Source: Variovorax sp. KK3 (GTDB taxonomy: Bacteria; Pseudomonadota; Gammaproteobacteria; Burkholderiales; Burkholderiaceae_C). From it: DNA of 64,000 nucleotides. The notes under the pieces were generated by a model. It saw only the letters and a program-made list of their open reading frames with translations, made no database searches and was not told the origin of the DNA. Where the stretch lies: assembly GCF_001984055.1 (NCBI RefSeq), contig NZ_LYVO01000020.1, positions 31,683-95,682 on the forward strand. Direction: 5' to 3'. Positions 44,640 through 53,373 of the stretch are shown here, piece after piece. Position 1 is the stretch's first letter, and every line of letters starts with the position of its first letter. A program made the position numbers and the translations under genes.

Positions 44640-45326
44640 TCAAACCACCATGTGCTGTTCGATGCGCTCCCGCCCGAGCTCCGCGAAGCGCCCGTGCAGC
44701 ACCACTTCGCCGTGGTCGAGAACGATCACCGAGTCGGCGACTGCCGCGACGAATTCCAGGTTCTGCTCGACCACGATGAAAGAAGCCCCGTCGGCCTTGC
44801 GCCGGTTCACCGCGGTCGCCATGCGGTCGATGTTCTCCGGCTGAACGCCTTCGGTCGGCTCGTCCAGCATCGAAAGCCTGGCCTGCAGTCCGATGGTGCG
44901 GGTGAAGGACAGGAGCTTGCGTTCGCCGCCGCTCAGCGAGCCTGCGCGCTGGTTCAGTCGGCGCTGCAGAAGCGGAAAGAGCGCGAAGAGCTCTTCGTAC
45001 CGGCTCGTCGCCCGGTCGTTTAAATGAAGCCACAGGTTGTCGGCCACCGTGAGTTCGCCGAACACCACGTTTTCTTGCGGTGCGTAGGCGATGCCCAGCC
45101 CGAGGCGCGTGTGAAGCGGCGTCCCCGCGAGCAGGGCTCCGTTCCAGGAGATGCGTCCCCGGGTCAAAGGCAACTGGCCCGCCAAGGCCTTCAGCAACGT
45201 GCTCTTGCCGACGCCGTTCCGGCCGACGACGGCCAACGCCTGGCCGGGCTGGACTTGCCCGGACACGCCGCGGACCACGACCGTGTCGCCGTAGCCGCAC
45301 ACCACGTCGTCGAAGGCCAGCGTCAT
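44640..45326 (-). CDS. ABC ATPase, LivF/UrtE type (amide importer)
   Basis: 228 residues. Walker A GRNGVGKST (35-43), signature LSGGERKLLSF (131-141), Walker B LSMLDEPTEGVQPENI. The DEPTEGxQP text is closer to UrtE of urea transporters than to LivF. It is the last gene of the amidase-transporter operon and overlaps the upstream fused gene by ATGA (45323-45326). Confidence 0.88.
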   Translation of the reverse strand: MTLAFDDVVCGYGDTVVVRGVSGQVQPGQALAVVGRNGVGKSTLLKALAGQLPLTRGRISWNGALLAGTPLHTRLGLGIAYAPQENVVFGELTVADNLWLHLNDRATSRYEELFALFPLLQRRLNQRAGSLSGGERKLLSFTRTIGLQARLSMLDEPTEGVQPENIDRMATAVNRRKADGASFIVVEQNLEFVAAVADSVIVLDHGEVVLHGRFAELGRERIEQHMVV

Positions 45327-47059
45327 TTGCGGCCTCCCGCGTAGACGGCCCGCACCTCTGCGCTGCCCTGGATCTCGGCGAGCGATCCCTTGGCCAGCAG
45401 TCGGCCCTGGTGGAGCACGTACACATCGCCGCCCATGGCGTCCACGGCGGTGATGTCGTGCTCGATGAGCAAAGCCGCGGCACCGATCTGGTGTACGAGC
45501 GACTTGATGGCGTCGATCATCTGGTGGGTCTCCGCCGGCGACAGACCGGCACAGGGCTCGTCGAGCAGAACGAGCCTGGGCTCCGGCAAGAGCGTCATCG
45601 CCAGTTCGAGCGCCTGCCGGTGCCCCTGCGCCAGCGTCCCCGCTCGCGCATCGAGTCGCGCCTGCAGTGCCTCGAACTCCTTCAGGATGTCGTCGAGCAG
45701 CGGGGTATGCCAACCCAAGGCCGACAAGCGCAAGGTATCGAGCCCGGATGCCCGACCGGCCCAGACGGCCAGGCCGAGGTTCTCGCGCACGGTCAGGTCC
45801 GGGAACACCGACGGCACCTGCATCTTCCTACCGATGCCTCTGCGCGCCACCCGCCAGGCTGCCCATCCGCCGATGTCGTGGTCGTTCAGCCTGACGCCGC
45901 CGCCCAGCAGCGGCAGCCGGCCGGTGATGACGTTGAACGATGAGGTCTTGCCCGCGCCGTTGGGACCGATGACGCATCGAATGCCCGGCCCTCGCAGCGA
46001 GAGGGACAGTCCGTCGAGAATGGTCACGCCTGCCTGGCCGGTCTGGACTCCATCGAGCGCCAAGGACACCGGCCCGGCCGCGGCACCGTCGCCAGGTGCA
46101 GCAGGCGCAGGCACGTCCTTGGCATGTCGGGCATCCGCCTTGCGCTTGAGAAGTCCGGCCACGCCGTGTGGCAGGAAGAGCACGACGGCGATGAACACGG
46201 CTGCCACCACCACTTCCCAATACAGGAACTGCTCGCGGAGTTCGGCGGAGGCATAGCCCACCACGGTCGCTCCCAGCAAAGGTCCCAAGGCGCTGGCCTT
46301 GCCGCCGACGGCTGCCCAGATCACGAACTCGGTCGACAGCAGAAAGCTCATCGCCTGCGGCGTCACGATGCCCTGGTGTGCCGCGAACAGTGCGCCGGCC
46401 AACGACGCCAGCAGGGCCGAGAACGCGAACGCGTTGGCCTTGATGCGATCCGTGGCGTAGCCGAGCAGTTGAAGACGCTCTTCGTTCTGCGCCACGGCTT
46501 CCCAGATCACGCCGATCGGACGGGCCGCGAGCATCGCGAGCACGAGGGTGCTGACGACCGCGCAGGCAGCGACGAGCCAGTACAGCGTCTCGTAGCGCGA
46601 CGTGCCGGGAATGTCCGGAACGTTGGCCATGCCGTTGAAGCCGCCGGTCAGGCTGCTCCACTGCTGCGCCGCCAGAAAGCCGAGCATCGTCAGCGCGAGG
46701 GTGATGAGCGAGAAGTACGGCCCACTGCGCGAACTCCTGGCGAACACCAGCCGGGCGATGACGTAGGCGAGCAGCGCCGGTGCCGCCACGGCCAGCGGCA
46801 ATGCGGCATACCAGAGGGCATCGTCCTCCGCGGCCTTGAGTCCGCCTCCGAACAGATAGGCCCCGAGCCCGAAGAACAAGGCATGTCCCAAGGGCAGAAA
46901 GCCGAGCCGGCCCCAGCAGACGGCCACGCCTTGCGCTGCGATGCCGTAGATCAGGTACAGGGCGATCTGGTAGGCGGTGAACTCGCTGGTCGCCAACGGC
47001 AGCACCACCAGCGCGACGGCCAGCAGGGCCGCCGATTTAGCGTCGCGAGAAAAGACCAT
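45323..47059 (-). CDS. Fused ABC permease-ATPase (LivM/UrtC + LivG/UrtD type)
   Basis: 578 residues. Residues 1 to about 305 are a LivM-type permease with about eight or nine hydrophobic helices; residues 306-330 are an Ala/Pro linker; residues 331-578 are an ATPase with Walker A GPNGAGKTS (365-373), Walker B LVLLDEPCAGLSPAE (497-511) and the switch His in LLIEHD. The signature reads LAQGHRQ in place of LSxGxxQ. The usual LivM and LivG are thus one chain. It couples to the LivH-type permease at 47037 and the ATPase at 44640. Confidence 0.9.
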   Translation of the reverse strand: MVFSRDAKSAALLAVALVVLPLATSEFTAYQIALYLIYGIAAQGVAVCWGRLGFLPLGHALFFGLGAYLFGGGLKAAEDDALWYAALPLAVAAPALLAYVIARLVFARSSRSGPYFSLITLALTMLGFLAAQQWSSLTGGFNGMANVPDIPGTSRYETLYWLVAACAVVSTLVLAMLAARPIGVIWEAVAQNEERLQLLGYATDRIKANAFAFSALLASLAGALFAAHQGIVTPQAMSFLLSTEFVIWAAVGGKASALGPLLGATVVGYASAELREQFLYWEVVVAAVFIAVVLFLPHGVAGLLKRKADARHAKDVPAPAAPGDGAAAGPVSLALDGVQTGQAGVTILDGLSLSLRGPGIRCVIGPNGAGKTSSFNVITGRLPLLGGGVRLNDHDIGGWAAWRVARRGIGRKMQVPSVFPDLTVRENLGLAVWAGRASGLDTLRLSALGWHTPLLDDILKEFEALQARLDARAGTLAQGHRQALELAMTLLPEPRLVLLDEPCAGLSPAETHQMIDAIKSLVHQIGAAALLIEHDITAVDAMGGDVYVLHQGRLLAKGSLAEIQGSAEVRAVYAGGRK

Positions 47060-47894
47060 CGGGTTTCAGCCACAGGAACAGGATAGAAAGCATGAGCACT
47101 ACCGCATAGCCGCTGGTTTGCCCGGCCAGGCTGCTCGTGACGGCTTGCGAGCCGCCGATGATGCCGACGCCGCCGAAGAGCCCGCCCAGCGTGCCGAGCC
47201 CGCCCACGACCAGCACGAAGAAGGCATCGAGCAGGTAGTCGACACCGATGCCGGGTTCGATGCGAATCAGCGGCGCCAGCAGCACCCCCGACAAGCCCGC
47301 CAGCACCACGCCGATGACGAAGGCCTGCGATGCGAGCCGCCGGGTGTCGATGCCCAGCGCCTGGGCCAGCACCGGGTTCGCCGTCATCGCCCGCACGCGA
47401 AGGCCCGCGGCGCTTCGGCGGTACCAGACGTAGAGGCCCGCCATCACCACGACGGCCAGTGCGATCAGCGCCAGCCGGTAGATGGGGTACTGCGCACCGA
47501 GCAGGTTCATCGGCGCGGCCAGGTTCGATTCGACGTTGCGGTACCCGCGCCCGAACACCGCCTCGACCAGCTTGCGCAGCAGCATCGCGAGCGCCCACGT
47601 GGCCAGCAAGGTGTCGAAAGGCCTCGCGTAGAGCGGCCGGATCAGCCACCGCTCCACGACGTAGCCGAGCACGCCGCACACCACGACCGCCAAGGGCGCG
47701 GCAGTGACGAGGGGCAGGCCCATCTGCTGAACTGTCACCGCCGAATAGGCCCCGAGCATCACGAACTCGCCGTGCGCCATGTTCATCACGCCCAGCAGCC
47801 CGAAGACGATGGCCAGCCCCAGCGTGGTGAGCGCGAGCGTGGCCAGTTCGTAGGCGAGGTTGAGGCCATGCAGCAGCAAGCTGCCGTCGGCCAT
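47037..47894 (-). CDS. ABC permease, LivH/UrtB type
   Basis: 285 residues from the ATG at 47894. About eight hydrophobic helices with the LivH hallmark LGLAIVFGLLGVMNMAHGEF and GVDYLLDAFFVLVVGGLGTL. It is the second integral subunit of the amide importer. It overlaps the fused gene by 23 bases and starts three bases after the stop of the binding-protein gene. Confidence 0.9.
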   Translation of the reverse strand: MADGSLLLHGLNLAYELATLALTTLGLAIVFGLLGVMNMAHGEFVMLGAYSAVTVQQMGLPLVTAAPLAVVVCGVLGYVVERWLIRPLYARPFDTLLATWALAMLLRKLVEAVFGRGYRNVESNLAAPMNLLGAQYPIYRLALIALAVVVMAGLYVWYRRSAAGLRVRAMTANPVLAQALGIDTRRLASQAFVIGVVLAGLSGVLLAPLIRIEPGIGVDYLLDAFFVLVVGGLGTLGGLFGGVGIIGGSQAVTSSLAGQTSGYAVVLMLSILFLWLKPDGLFSRR

Positions 47895-47896
47895 CG

Positions 47897-49048
47897 TCAG
47901 ACCTTGCAGGTCTGGCCGGCGCCGACCTTCGGAAAGGTCTTCACCACGCGGAAGCCCTTGTCGGTGACGTCGGCCACGTAGATGTCCTGCTCCACATGGC
48001 GGGCCTTGATGGTGGCGCTGCCGCGCGGGCCGGTGTAGGTGGTGCCTTCCGACGCCGCATCCAGCTTGGCGGTGTCGAGGCTGTTGGCCTTCTTCGCCAG
48101 GGCCTCCAGCATCAGGAAGCCTTCGTAGGTCGACTCCGCCAGGCCGTTCAGGGCCGGCGCATTGGCACCGTTGGCCTTGGCGTATTCCGCGGCGAATGCC
48201 TTCGCGGCCGGTGTGTCGATGGTCGCGAAGTAGCCCGAGCTCGAATACAGGTTGCGTGCATTGCCGACGCCGATGCCGGCCAGCGTGTTCTCTTCGATCA
48301 GCGTGCCCAGGCGAATCGCCTTGTCCGAAAGCCCGAAGCTGGCGAAGGCCTTGTTGAAGGTGACCGACGCGCCGCCCACCAGCGACACGAGCACCGCGTC
48401 GGCGCCGCTGTCGCGGATGCGGGCGAGGCTGGCGTCGAAGTTGTCGACCGTGAAGGGCAGGTACTCGTCGCCGACCACCTTCGCGCCGGTCTTCTCGATG
48501 TAGCCCTTGGCGGCGGCATTGGTGTTGCGGCCCCAGATGTAGTCGTTGCCGATCATGTACCACTTGGTGGGCTTGCGTTCGCCCGCAAGCCAGGGAATGA
48601 CGGGCTCCAGCTGCTGCTGCGGCGTCTCGCCCTTCACATAGGTGCCCTTGGCGCATTCGCCGCCTTCGTAGACGGGCGTGTAGAAGTAGGGCACCTGGCC
48701 CTTGAACAAGCCGACCAGGGCGCCGCGCACCGCGCTGTCGTGCATGCCGATCACGGCCTCGGCCTTCTGGCCCTTCCACAGCTTGAGGGCGGCCTGGCCG
48801 GCCTCTGCCGGCGCGAGGCCGGCATCACCGAACAGCAGTTCGATCTTGCGGCCCAGCACGCCGCCGCGCGCATTGAGGTTGGCGGCCGCCATCTCGGCGC
48901 AGGCCTTCGACGACGGGCCGAAGAGGCCGGCCGGTCCGCTCTGCGGAATCATGACGGCCACTTTCAGCGGGCCGGCTGCGAATGCGACGGGGAGGGCGCT
49001 CGCTGCGCCCGCGGCCAGCGTGGCCTGCAGAAAATGACGACGGTCCAT
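47897..49048 (-). CDS. Substrate-binding protein, UrtA/AmiC-like
   Basis: 383 residues from the ATG at 49048. A signal sequence with adjacent arginines (MDRRHFLQATLAAGAASALP, cleavage near AFA) suggests export, perhaps via Tat. The mature part has VYEGGECAKGTYVKGETPQQ and WYMIGNDYIWGRNTNAAAKG, as in the UrtA/FmdD/AmiC group that binds urea and short amides. Encoded directly after an amidase gene, it likely captures the amide that the amidase cleaves. Confidence 0.87.
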   Translation of the reverse strand: MDRRHFLQATLAAGAASALPVAFAAGPLKVAVMIPQSGPAGLFGPSSKACAEMAAANLNARGGVLGRKIELLFGDAGLAPAEAGQAALKLWKGQKAEAVIGMHDSAVRGALVGLFKGQVPYFYTPVYEGGECAKGTYVKGETPQQQLEPVIPWLAGERKPTKWYMIGNDYIWGRNTNAAAKGYIEKTGAKVVGDEYLPFTVDNFDASLARIRDSGADAVLVSLVGGASVTFNKAFASFGLSDKAIRLGTLIEENTLAGIGVGNARNLYSSSGYFATIDTPAAKAFAAEYAKANGANAPALNGLAESTYEGFLMLEALAKKANSLDTAKLDAASEGTTYTGPRGSATIKARHVEQDIYVADVTDKGFRVVKTFPKVGAGQTCKV

Positions 49049-49076
49049 GGAATGCTCCTTCGGGGTTTCCGGGGTT

Positions 49077-50483
49077 TCAGTAAGACGTTTCGAGCCGAGG
49101 TGCCGGCGGAAGGGCCGACTGGACCGCTTCGGCAATGGCCAGGAGTCGACGGTCGGAATGAAGGGGGCCGTCCAGCGCCAGGCCGACCGGCAAGCCGTGC
49201 GCCAGGCCGATGGGCAGGGTCACGCCGGGCAACGAGGCATTGCTGCCGGGGTCGGTGTTGCGAATGAAGGTGCCGAAGGTCGGGTGTTGGGCGCCGTTCA
49301 GCTCGACCGTCTCGTCCTCGCCGATCAAGGCGGCGGTGCGCGGGGTGGTCGGGAACACGAGCGCTTCGATGCGCTGCGATGCGAAGGTCTGGGCGTACAG
49401 CGCCTGCATGCGCTTTCTCGCCTCCAGCGCGCTCTTGTAGACATCTTCCGGAATGCCGCCGCCGGTCAGCAGCGTGCCGACCGCGCCGCGCACGTCGGGG
49501 CTGCCGACCGCGGCGATCACTTCTTCGAGCGTCACGCCGCGGTCGCGTGCGTCGAGGTATGCGCGCATGTCGCGCACGAACTCGTACAGCGCGACGGGAA
49601 AGCTCACGGAGGCGTTGAGCTCGCCCAGCGCCGGCAGCTCGACATCGACGAGTTCGACGCCTGCCTGCCGCAGCCCTTCCAGGGCGGCTTCGGCCACGCG
49701 CTTCGATTCGGCCTCCAGGTCGCTCCAGAATGGGTCGCGCGGTACGCCCAGGCGCAGGCCTTTGAGTTCGACTTTCGAATCGCCGTCCTGCGCGCCGGTC
49801 AGCACGGCATCGAGCAACGCGCAGTCGGCAATGGTGTAGGCCAACGGACCGGCCGTGTCGCGCGTGACCGAGATGGGCGCGATGCCCTGTCCCGACACCC
49901 GGCCCACCGTCGGCCTGAAGCCGCTGACCCCGCACAGGGCCGCCGGCACGCGCACCGAGCCGCCGGTGTCCGTGCCGATGGCCGCGGGCACGAAGCGCGC
50001 GCCGACGACGGCACCGGAGCCGCCGCTGCTTCCGCCGGGAATCCGCGCGTGGTCCCACGGGTTGCGCACGGCACCCGTCACCGCGTTGTTGGTGGTGATG
50101 CCGAACGCCAGCTCGTGCATGCCCACCTTGCCCGCGATCAGCGCGCCGGCCGCGCGCAGCCTGGCAACCAGTTCCGCGTCTGCATTCGGCGCCTTGCCGT
50201 GCAGCGCGCCGGTGCCTGCCCCGCAGGTCATGCCCGCGGCTTCGATGTTGTCCTTCAGCGCGATCGGAATGCCCAGCAGGGGCAGCCGTTCGCCGGCCGA
50301 GAGGCGGCGGTCGGCCTGCTTCGCTTCCTCGCGTAACGCATCGGCATCGAAGCAGGTCCATGCGTTGATGTCGGCGTTGGCTCGCGTGCGCGAGATGCAT
50401 TCCTCGGCCAGGTCGAGGCTGGTGACGGTGCCGCCATCCAGCAGCTTGCGGATGGCGGAGAGAGGTTGGTCAATGGCGTGCAT
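49077..50483 (-). CDS. Amidase-signature family hydrolase
   Basis: 468 residues from the ATG at 50483. The Ser-cisSer-Lys triad of the amidase signature family is visible: Lys in GIPIALKDNIE, cis-Ser in PGGSSGGSGAVV, nucleophile Ser in GTDTGGSVRVPAAL. The family hydrolyses amides or allophanate/biuret-type substrates. It is the first gene of the amide operon, divergent from the LuxR-type regulator. GatA is excluded because no gatB or gatC is nearby. Confidence 0.88.
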   Translation of the reverse strand: MHAIDQPLSAIRKLLDGGTVTSLDLAEECISRTRANADINAWTCFDADALREEAKQADRRLSAGERLPLLGIPIALKDNIEAAGMTCGAGTGALHGKAPNADAELVARLRAAGALIAGKVGMHELAFGITTNNAVTGAVRNPWDHARIPGGSSGGSGAVVGARFVPAAIGTDTGGSVRVPAALCGVSGFRPTVGRVSGQGIAPISVTRDTAGPLAYTIADCALLDAVLTGAQDGDSKVELKGLRLGVPRDPFWSDLEAESKRVAEAALEGLRQAGVELVDVELPALGELNASVSFPVALYEFVRDMRAYLDARDRGVTLEEVIAAVGSPDVRGAVGTLLTGGGIPEDVYKSALEARKRMQALYAQTFASQRIEALVFPTTPRTAALIGEDETVELNGAQHPTFGTFIRNTDPGSNASLPGVTLPIGLAHGLPVGLALDGPLHSDRRLLAIAEAVQSALPPAPRLETSY

Positions 50484-50661
50484 GGCTCGTTCGTCCTTGG
50501 ATGACGACCCAATGTATGCAGCGCGCTTGCGTTGCGGACCTATATAAATCGCTAGGGGTCCGGCACGGCTGGGGCTGCACGTAGGGTCAGACCGGGTTTG
50601 TGAACGCAACCGCAATGCCTAGCATCGATGTCCCCGCGCATGAACCTTGCTTGAAACCACC
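50484..50661. promoter_or_regulatory. Divergent promoter with CT-N12-AG dyad, amidase operon and LuxR-type gene
   Basis: The site CCTA-TATAAATCGC-TAGG (50539-50556) lies within outer arms GGACC (50536-50540) and GGTCC (50557-50561), giving the CT-N12-AG spacing common to LuxR-type boxes. It overlaps the only AT-rich hexamers of the spacer, so it may block or position RNA polymerase for the amidase operon. Confidence 0.5.
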
Positions 50662-51570
50662 ATGCATCTCTCCACCGGTCAAACAAGGGCGCTCGCCGAC
50701 CTCATGCGCCTGGTCGCCAACGCCACCGACGGCGACGAGCTTCGCGAGCGCATGGCGCTTCCGCTGCTCGACCTGTTGCACGCAGACACCTACGTCTCGA
50801 TGGTGTGGAATGGGGGACGGCAGCGGTTCGAGCGCGTGACCGCGCTCAACATGTCTGCGGAGAACCTGCGTTCCTGGGATGCCTATTTTCGCTTCGTCGA
50901 TCCCCTGACCTTCCCGATGATGCAGCGGCGCAAGCCGACCGTGGCGACGCAGGTGCTCTGCCAGAGCGACCTGTCACGCACCGAGTTCTTCAACGACTTC
51001 CTGCAGCGCGACCGCATGTACTGGGGCGTGAACGTCTACTTCTACGATCGGGACCAGTGCGTCGGCGACGTTCGCATCTGGCGCAACCGGGAGCGCGGCA
51101 ACTTCGATGCCAGTGAGATCGACATCATGAACATGGTCGAGCCGGCCATCACGGCCGCCCTGTCGCGCCTCAGCTGGAACGAGGCCGCCCCGCGCGTCGA
51201 GGAAAGCGAGTCCGCCGAAGCGACGCTGCAGCGCGAGGGGCGACTCAGCAGGCGCGAGGCCGAGGTCGCATGGCTGGTCAGCTGCGGTTGCCCCGACAAG
51301 GAGATCCAGAGCCGGCTCGGCCTGGAGTACCCGACCGTGCGCTTCCACCTCGGCAACGCGTTCAAGAAGCTCCGCGTGACCAACCGCGCCACGCTCGTGG
51401 GCCGCGTCAAGGTGCTGCTGGCGCACCCCGAGCATGGCGGCCTGGCCGCGGCCATCGCGTTGACGGATGCAGCGCCCGCCGCTATCGCAGAAGAAGCGGT
51501 CAGCCCCTCTGCGTTCGCGACCCGCGTCCTCAAGCAGCGTAGCGCGTCACAGCCGGTTCATTCCAGCTGA
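50662..51570 (+). CDS. LuxR-family transcriptional regulator
   Basis: 302 residues from the ATG at 50662; no good ribosome-binding site precedes it. The C-terminal helix-turn-helix has RLSRREAEVAWLVSCGCPDK, then YPTVRFHLGNAFKKLRVTNR. The N-terminal 170 residues are sensory but lack a clear autoinducer-binding signature, so a non-acyl-homoserine-lactone signal, perhaps an amide, is likely. It is divergent from the amidase operon and overlaps the convergent mdlA 3' end by about 40 bases. Confidence 0.82.
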   Translation: MHLSTGQTRALADLMRLVANATDGDELRERMALPLLDLLHADTYVSMVWNGGRQRFERVTALNMSAENLRSWDAYFRFVDPLTFPMMQRRKPTVATQVLCQSDLSRTEFFNDFLQRDRMYWGVNVYFYDRDQCVGDVRIWRNRERGNFDASEIDIMNMVEPAITAALSRLSWNEAAPRVEESESAEATLQREGRLSRREAEVAWLVSCGCPDKEIQSRLGLEYPTVRFHLGNAFKKLRVTNRATLVGRVKVLLAHPEHGGLAAAIALTDAAPAAIAEEAVSPSAFATRVLKQRSASQPVHSS

Positions 51571-52609
51571 TGCCCACGCCGGGCGTCTCGTCGAGCACGG
51601 CGCTGCCGTTCTCGTAGCGGAGCGCGCTGGCGAGGATCGGGCCGGCCAGGTCCATGCGCTCAAGGTAGTGCGCGGTCGGCGTCACCAGCAGCAGGTGCGC
51701 GCTGAATTCCGGAAAGATGTGCGACGACATCGGTATGCCGTAGACCTGCGCCAGCGCCGCGGCCTTGAGCCAGCCGGTCACACCGCCGATCTTCATCACG
51801 TCCGGCATCGCGAGTTCGCAGGCGCCGGCCTCGAATGCGCGCTGCATCTCGTCGGGCGACAGCCAGTTCTCGCCCATCTGCACCGGCACTCGCGTGCGCT
51901 TGCGAATCTCGGCATAGCCTCGCAGGTTCTCCTGGATGGTCGGCTCTTCGATCCAGCCCAGGTGCTCGGCCTCCAGCACGCGGATGCGGCGAATGGCCTC
52001 CGGCACCGTGAGTCCCTGGTTGTAGTCGGCCAGGATGCGCGTGTCGGGGCCCACGGTCTTCCTCAAGGCGCGCAACACGGCGATGTCTTCTTCGAGCGTC
52101 GCATAGCCCAGCTTGGTCTTGATGGCGCCGTAGCCCGCGCGCGCCGACACCTCGGCCCGCTGGCATCCGAGCTCGATGCCGTCCAGGCTGTGGCTGTCGT
52201 AGGCCGGCACGGGCTTGAGATCGCCGCCGAGCACGCGGGCCAGCGGTTGTTTCAGGTGCTGCGCCCAGGCGTCCCACGCGGCCATGTCCAGGCCGGACGT
52301 CGCCATCTGCGTGAGGCCGGTCTTGCCCAGCAGGCGCAGGCGCGACGCGAAGACCGCGTCCAGTGCGGCCGGTGCGACCGGCAATCCGGTGATCAGCTTG
52401 CCGAGCGCGCATGTCATCTCCAGCGTCGCCGCCAACGCCAGCGGCGTGTAGGTGAAGACGTAGCTGCGCCCGGTGACACCGGCATCGGTCTTCATGTCGA
52501 TGAGCACGAGCGGCGCGGTGTCGACCACGGCGACGCTGGTGCGAACCGGGTATTCGAGCGGTACGTTCACGGCACGTGCGATCACTTCGACGATTTTTGG
52601 AGCAGTCAT
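51530..52609 (-). CDS. mdlA: Mandelate racemase
   Basis: 359 residues, enolase superfamily. The catalytic residues fall at the same numbers as in Pseudomonas putida mandelate racemase: K164 and K166 (AIKTKLGY), D195 (ADYNQ), E221 (IEEP), E247 (MGENW), D270 and H297 (MSSHIF). The N-terminal AVNVPLEYPVRT and TAPLVLIDMKTDAGVTG also match it closely. It interconverts the mandelate enantiomers so the (S)-specific dehydrogenase can use both. It is the last gene of a nine-gene operon, three bases after livF. Confidence 0.93.
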   Translation of the reverse strand: MTAPKIVEVIARAVNVPLEYPVRTSVAVVDTAPLVLIDMKTDAGVTGRSYVFTYTPLALAATLEMTCALGKLITGLPVAPAALDAVFASRLRLLGKTGLTQMATSGLDMAAWDAWAQHLKQPLARVLGGDLKPVPAYDSHSLDGIELGCQRAEVSARAGYGAIKTKLGYATLEEDIAVLRALRKTVGPDTRILADYNQGLTVPEAIRRIRVLEAEHLGWIEEPTIQENLRGYAEIRKRTRVPVQMGENWLSPDEMQRAFEAGACELAMPDVMKIGGVTGWLKAAALAQVYGIPMSSHIFPEFSAHLLLVTPTAHYLERMDLAGPILASALRYENGSAVLDETPGVGISWNEPAVTRYAA

Positions 52610-52612
52610 GTT

Positions 52613-53320
52613 CTAGATTCCCAAGTAGGCGGAGCGCACGCGCTCATCGGCGGCGAGTTCGGCGGCGGGCCCCGACAGCGAGACCTGCCCGGTTTCGAGC
52701 ACGTAGGCATGGTCCGCGATGGCCAGGGCCGCCCGCGCGTTCTGTTCGACCAGCAGGATCGGAACGCCGCTCTTCTTGAGGCGCTCGATCACCTGGAACA
52801 CCTCTTTCACCAGCAGCGGCGCCAGCCCCATCGAGGGCTCGTCGAGCAGCAGCACCTTCGGCCGGCTCATGAGCGCGCGCGCCATGGCCAGCATCTGCTG
52901 CTGGCCGCCGGAAAGCTGCCAGGCGCCCTGGTCCTTCTTGGTCCGCAGGATCGGGAACAGGTTGAACATCTCTTCGATTCGTCCGGGGTCGGGCTTGTGG
53001 GTGTACCCGCCGAGGCGAAGGTTGTCCAGCACCGACAGGGGCCCGAACACCTGCCGCCCTTCGAGCACCTGCGCCAGGCCGGCGCGCACCCGCTTCTCGG
53101 CAGCGAGCTGGGTGATGTCCTGGCCCAGCAGTTCGACGCGGCCGCCCCGCGCCTGGATGAGGCCCGATATCGTGCGAAGCAGCGTGGTCTTGCCTGCGCC
53201 GTTCGCACCGACGAGCGCCACGAGCTGGCCGGCCTGCAGTTCCAGATCGACCCCACGCAAGGCCTCGATGCGCCCATAGCCGGCGCAGAGGCCCGCCACC
53301 TTGAGGACGGTCGTGGTCAT
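52613..53320 (-). CDS. ABC ATPase, LivF type (mandelate importer)
   Basis: 235 residues from the ATG at 53320, with GGAGG ten bases upstream. Walker A GANGAGKTT (38-46), signature LSGGQQQMLAMARAL (136-150), Walker B LLLDEPSMGLAP. It pairs with the LivG-type ATPase at 53374 to drive the importer. By operon context the ligand should be mandelate or an aromatic 2-hydroxy or 2-oxo acid. Confidence 0.9.
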   Translation of the reverse strand: MTTTVLKVAGLCAGYGRIEALRGVDLELQAGQLVALVGANGAGKTTLLRTISGLIQARGGRVELLGQDITQLAAEKRVRAGLAQVLEGRQVFGPLSVLDNLRLGGYTHKPDPGRIEEMFNLFPILRTKKDQGAWQLSGGQQQMLAMARALMSRPKVLLLDEPSMGLAPLLVKEVFQVIERLKKSGVPILLVEQNARAALAIADHAYVLETGQVSLSGPAAELAADERVRSAYLGI

Positions 53321-53373
53321 AGGAGCACCTCCGCCTTCGGCTCCGGTATTCGCCTTGGGAGCGGCCCGGCGGC

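Noticed and set aside
49077..50483. GatA subunit of Asp/Glu-tRNA amidotransferase
   Set aside because: Triad is shared by the whole amidase family; no gatB or gatC is nearby, while an amide-type importer is.
51530..52609. Generic enolase-superfamily dehydratase (for example galactonate dehydratase)
   Set aside because: The KxK, D, E, E, D and H residues occur at the exact mandelate racemase numbers, and mdlB is in the same operon.
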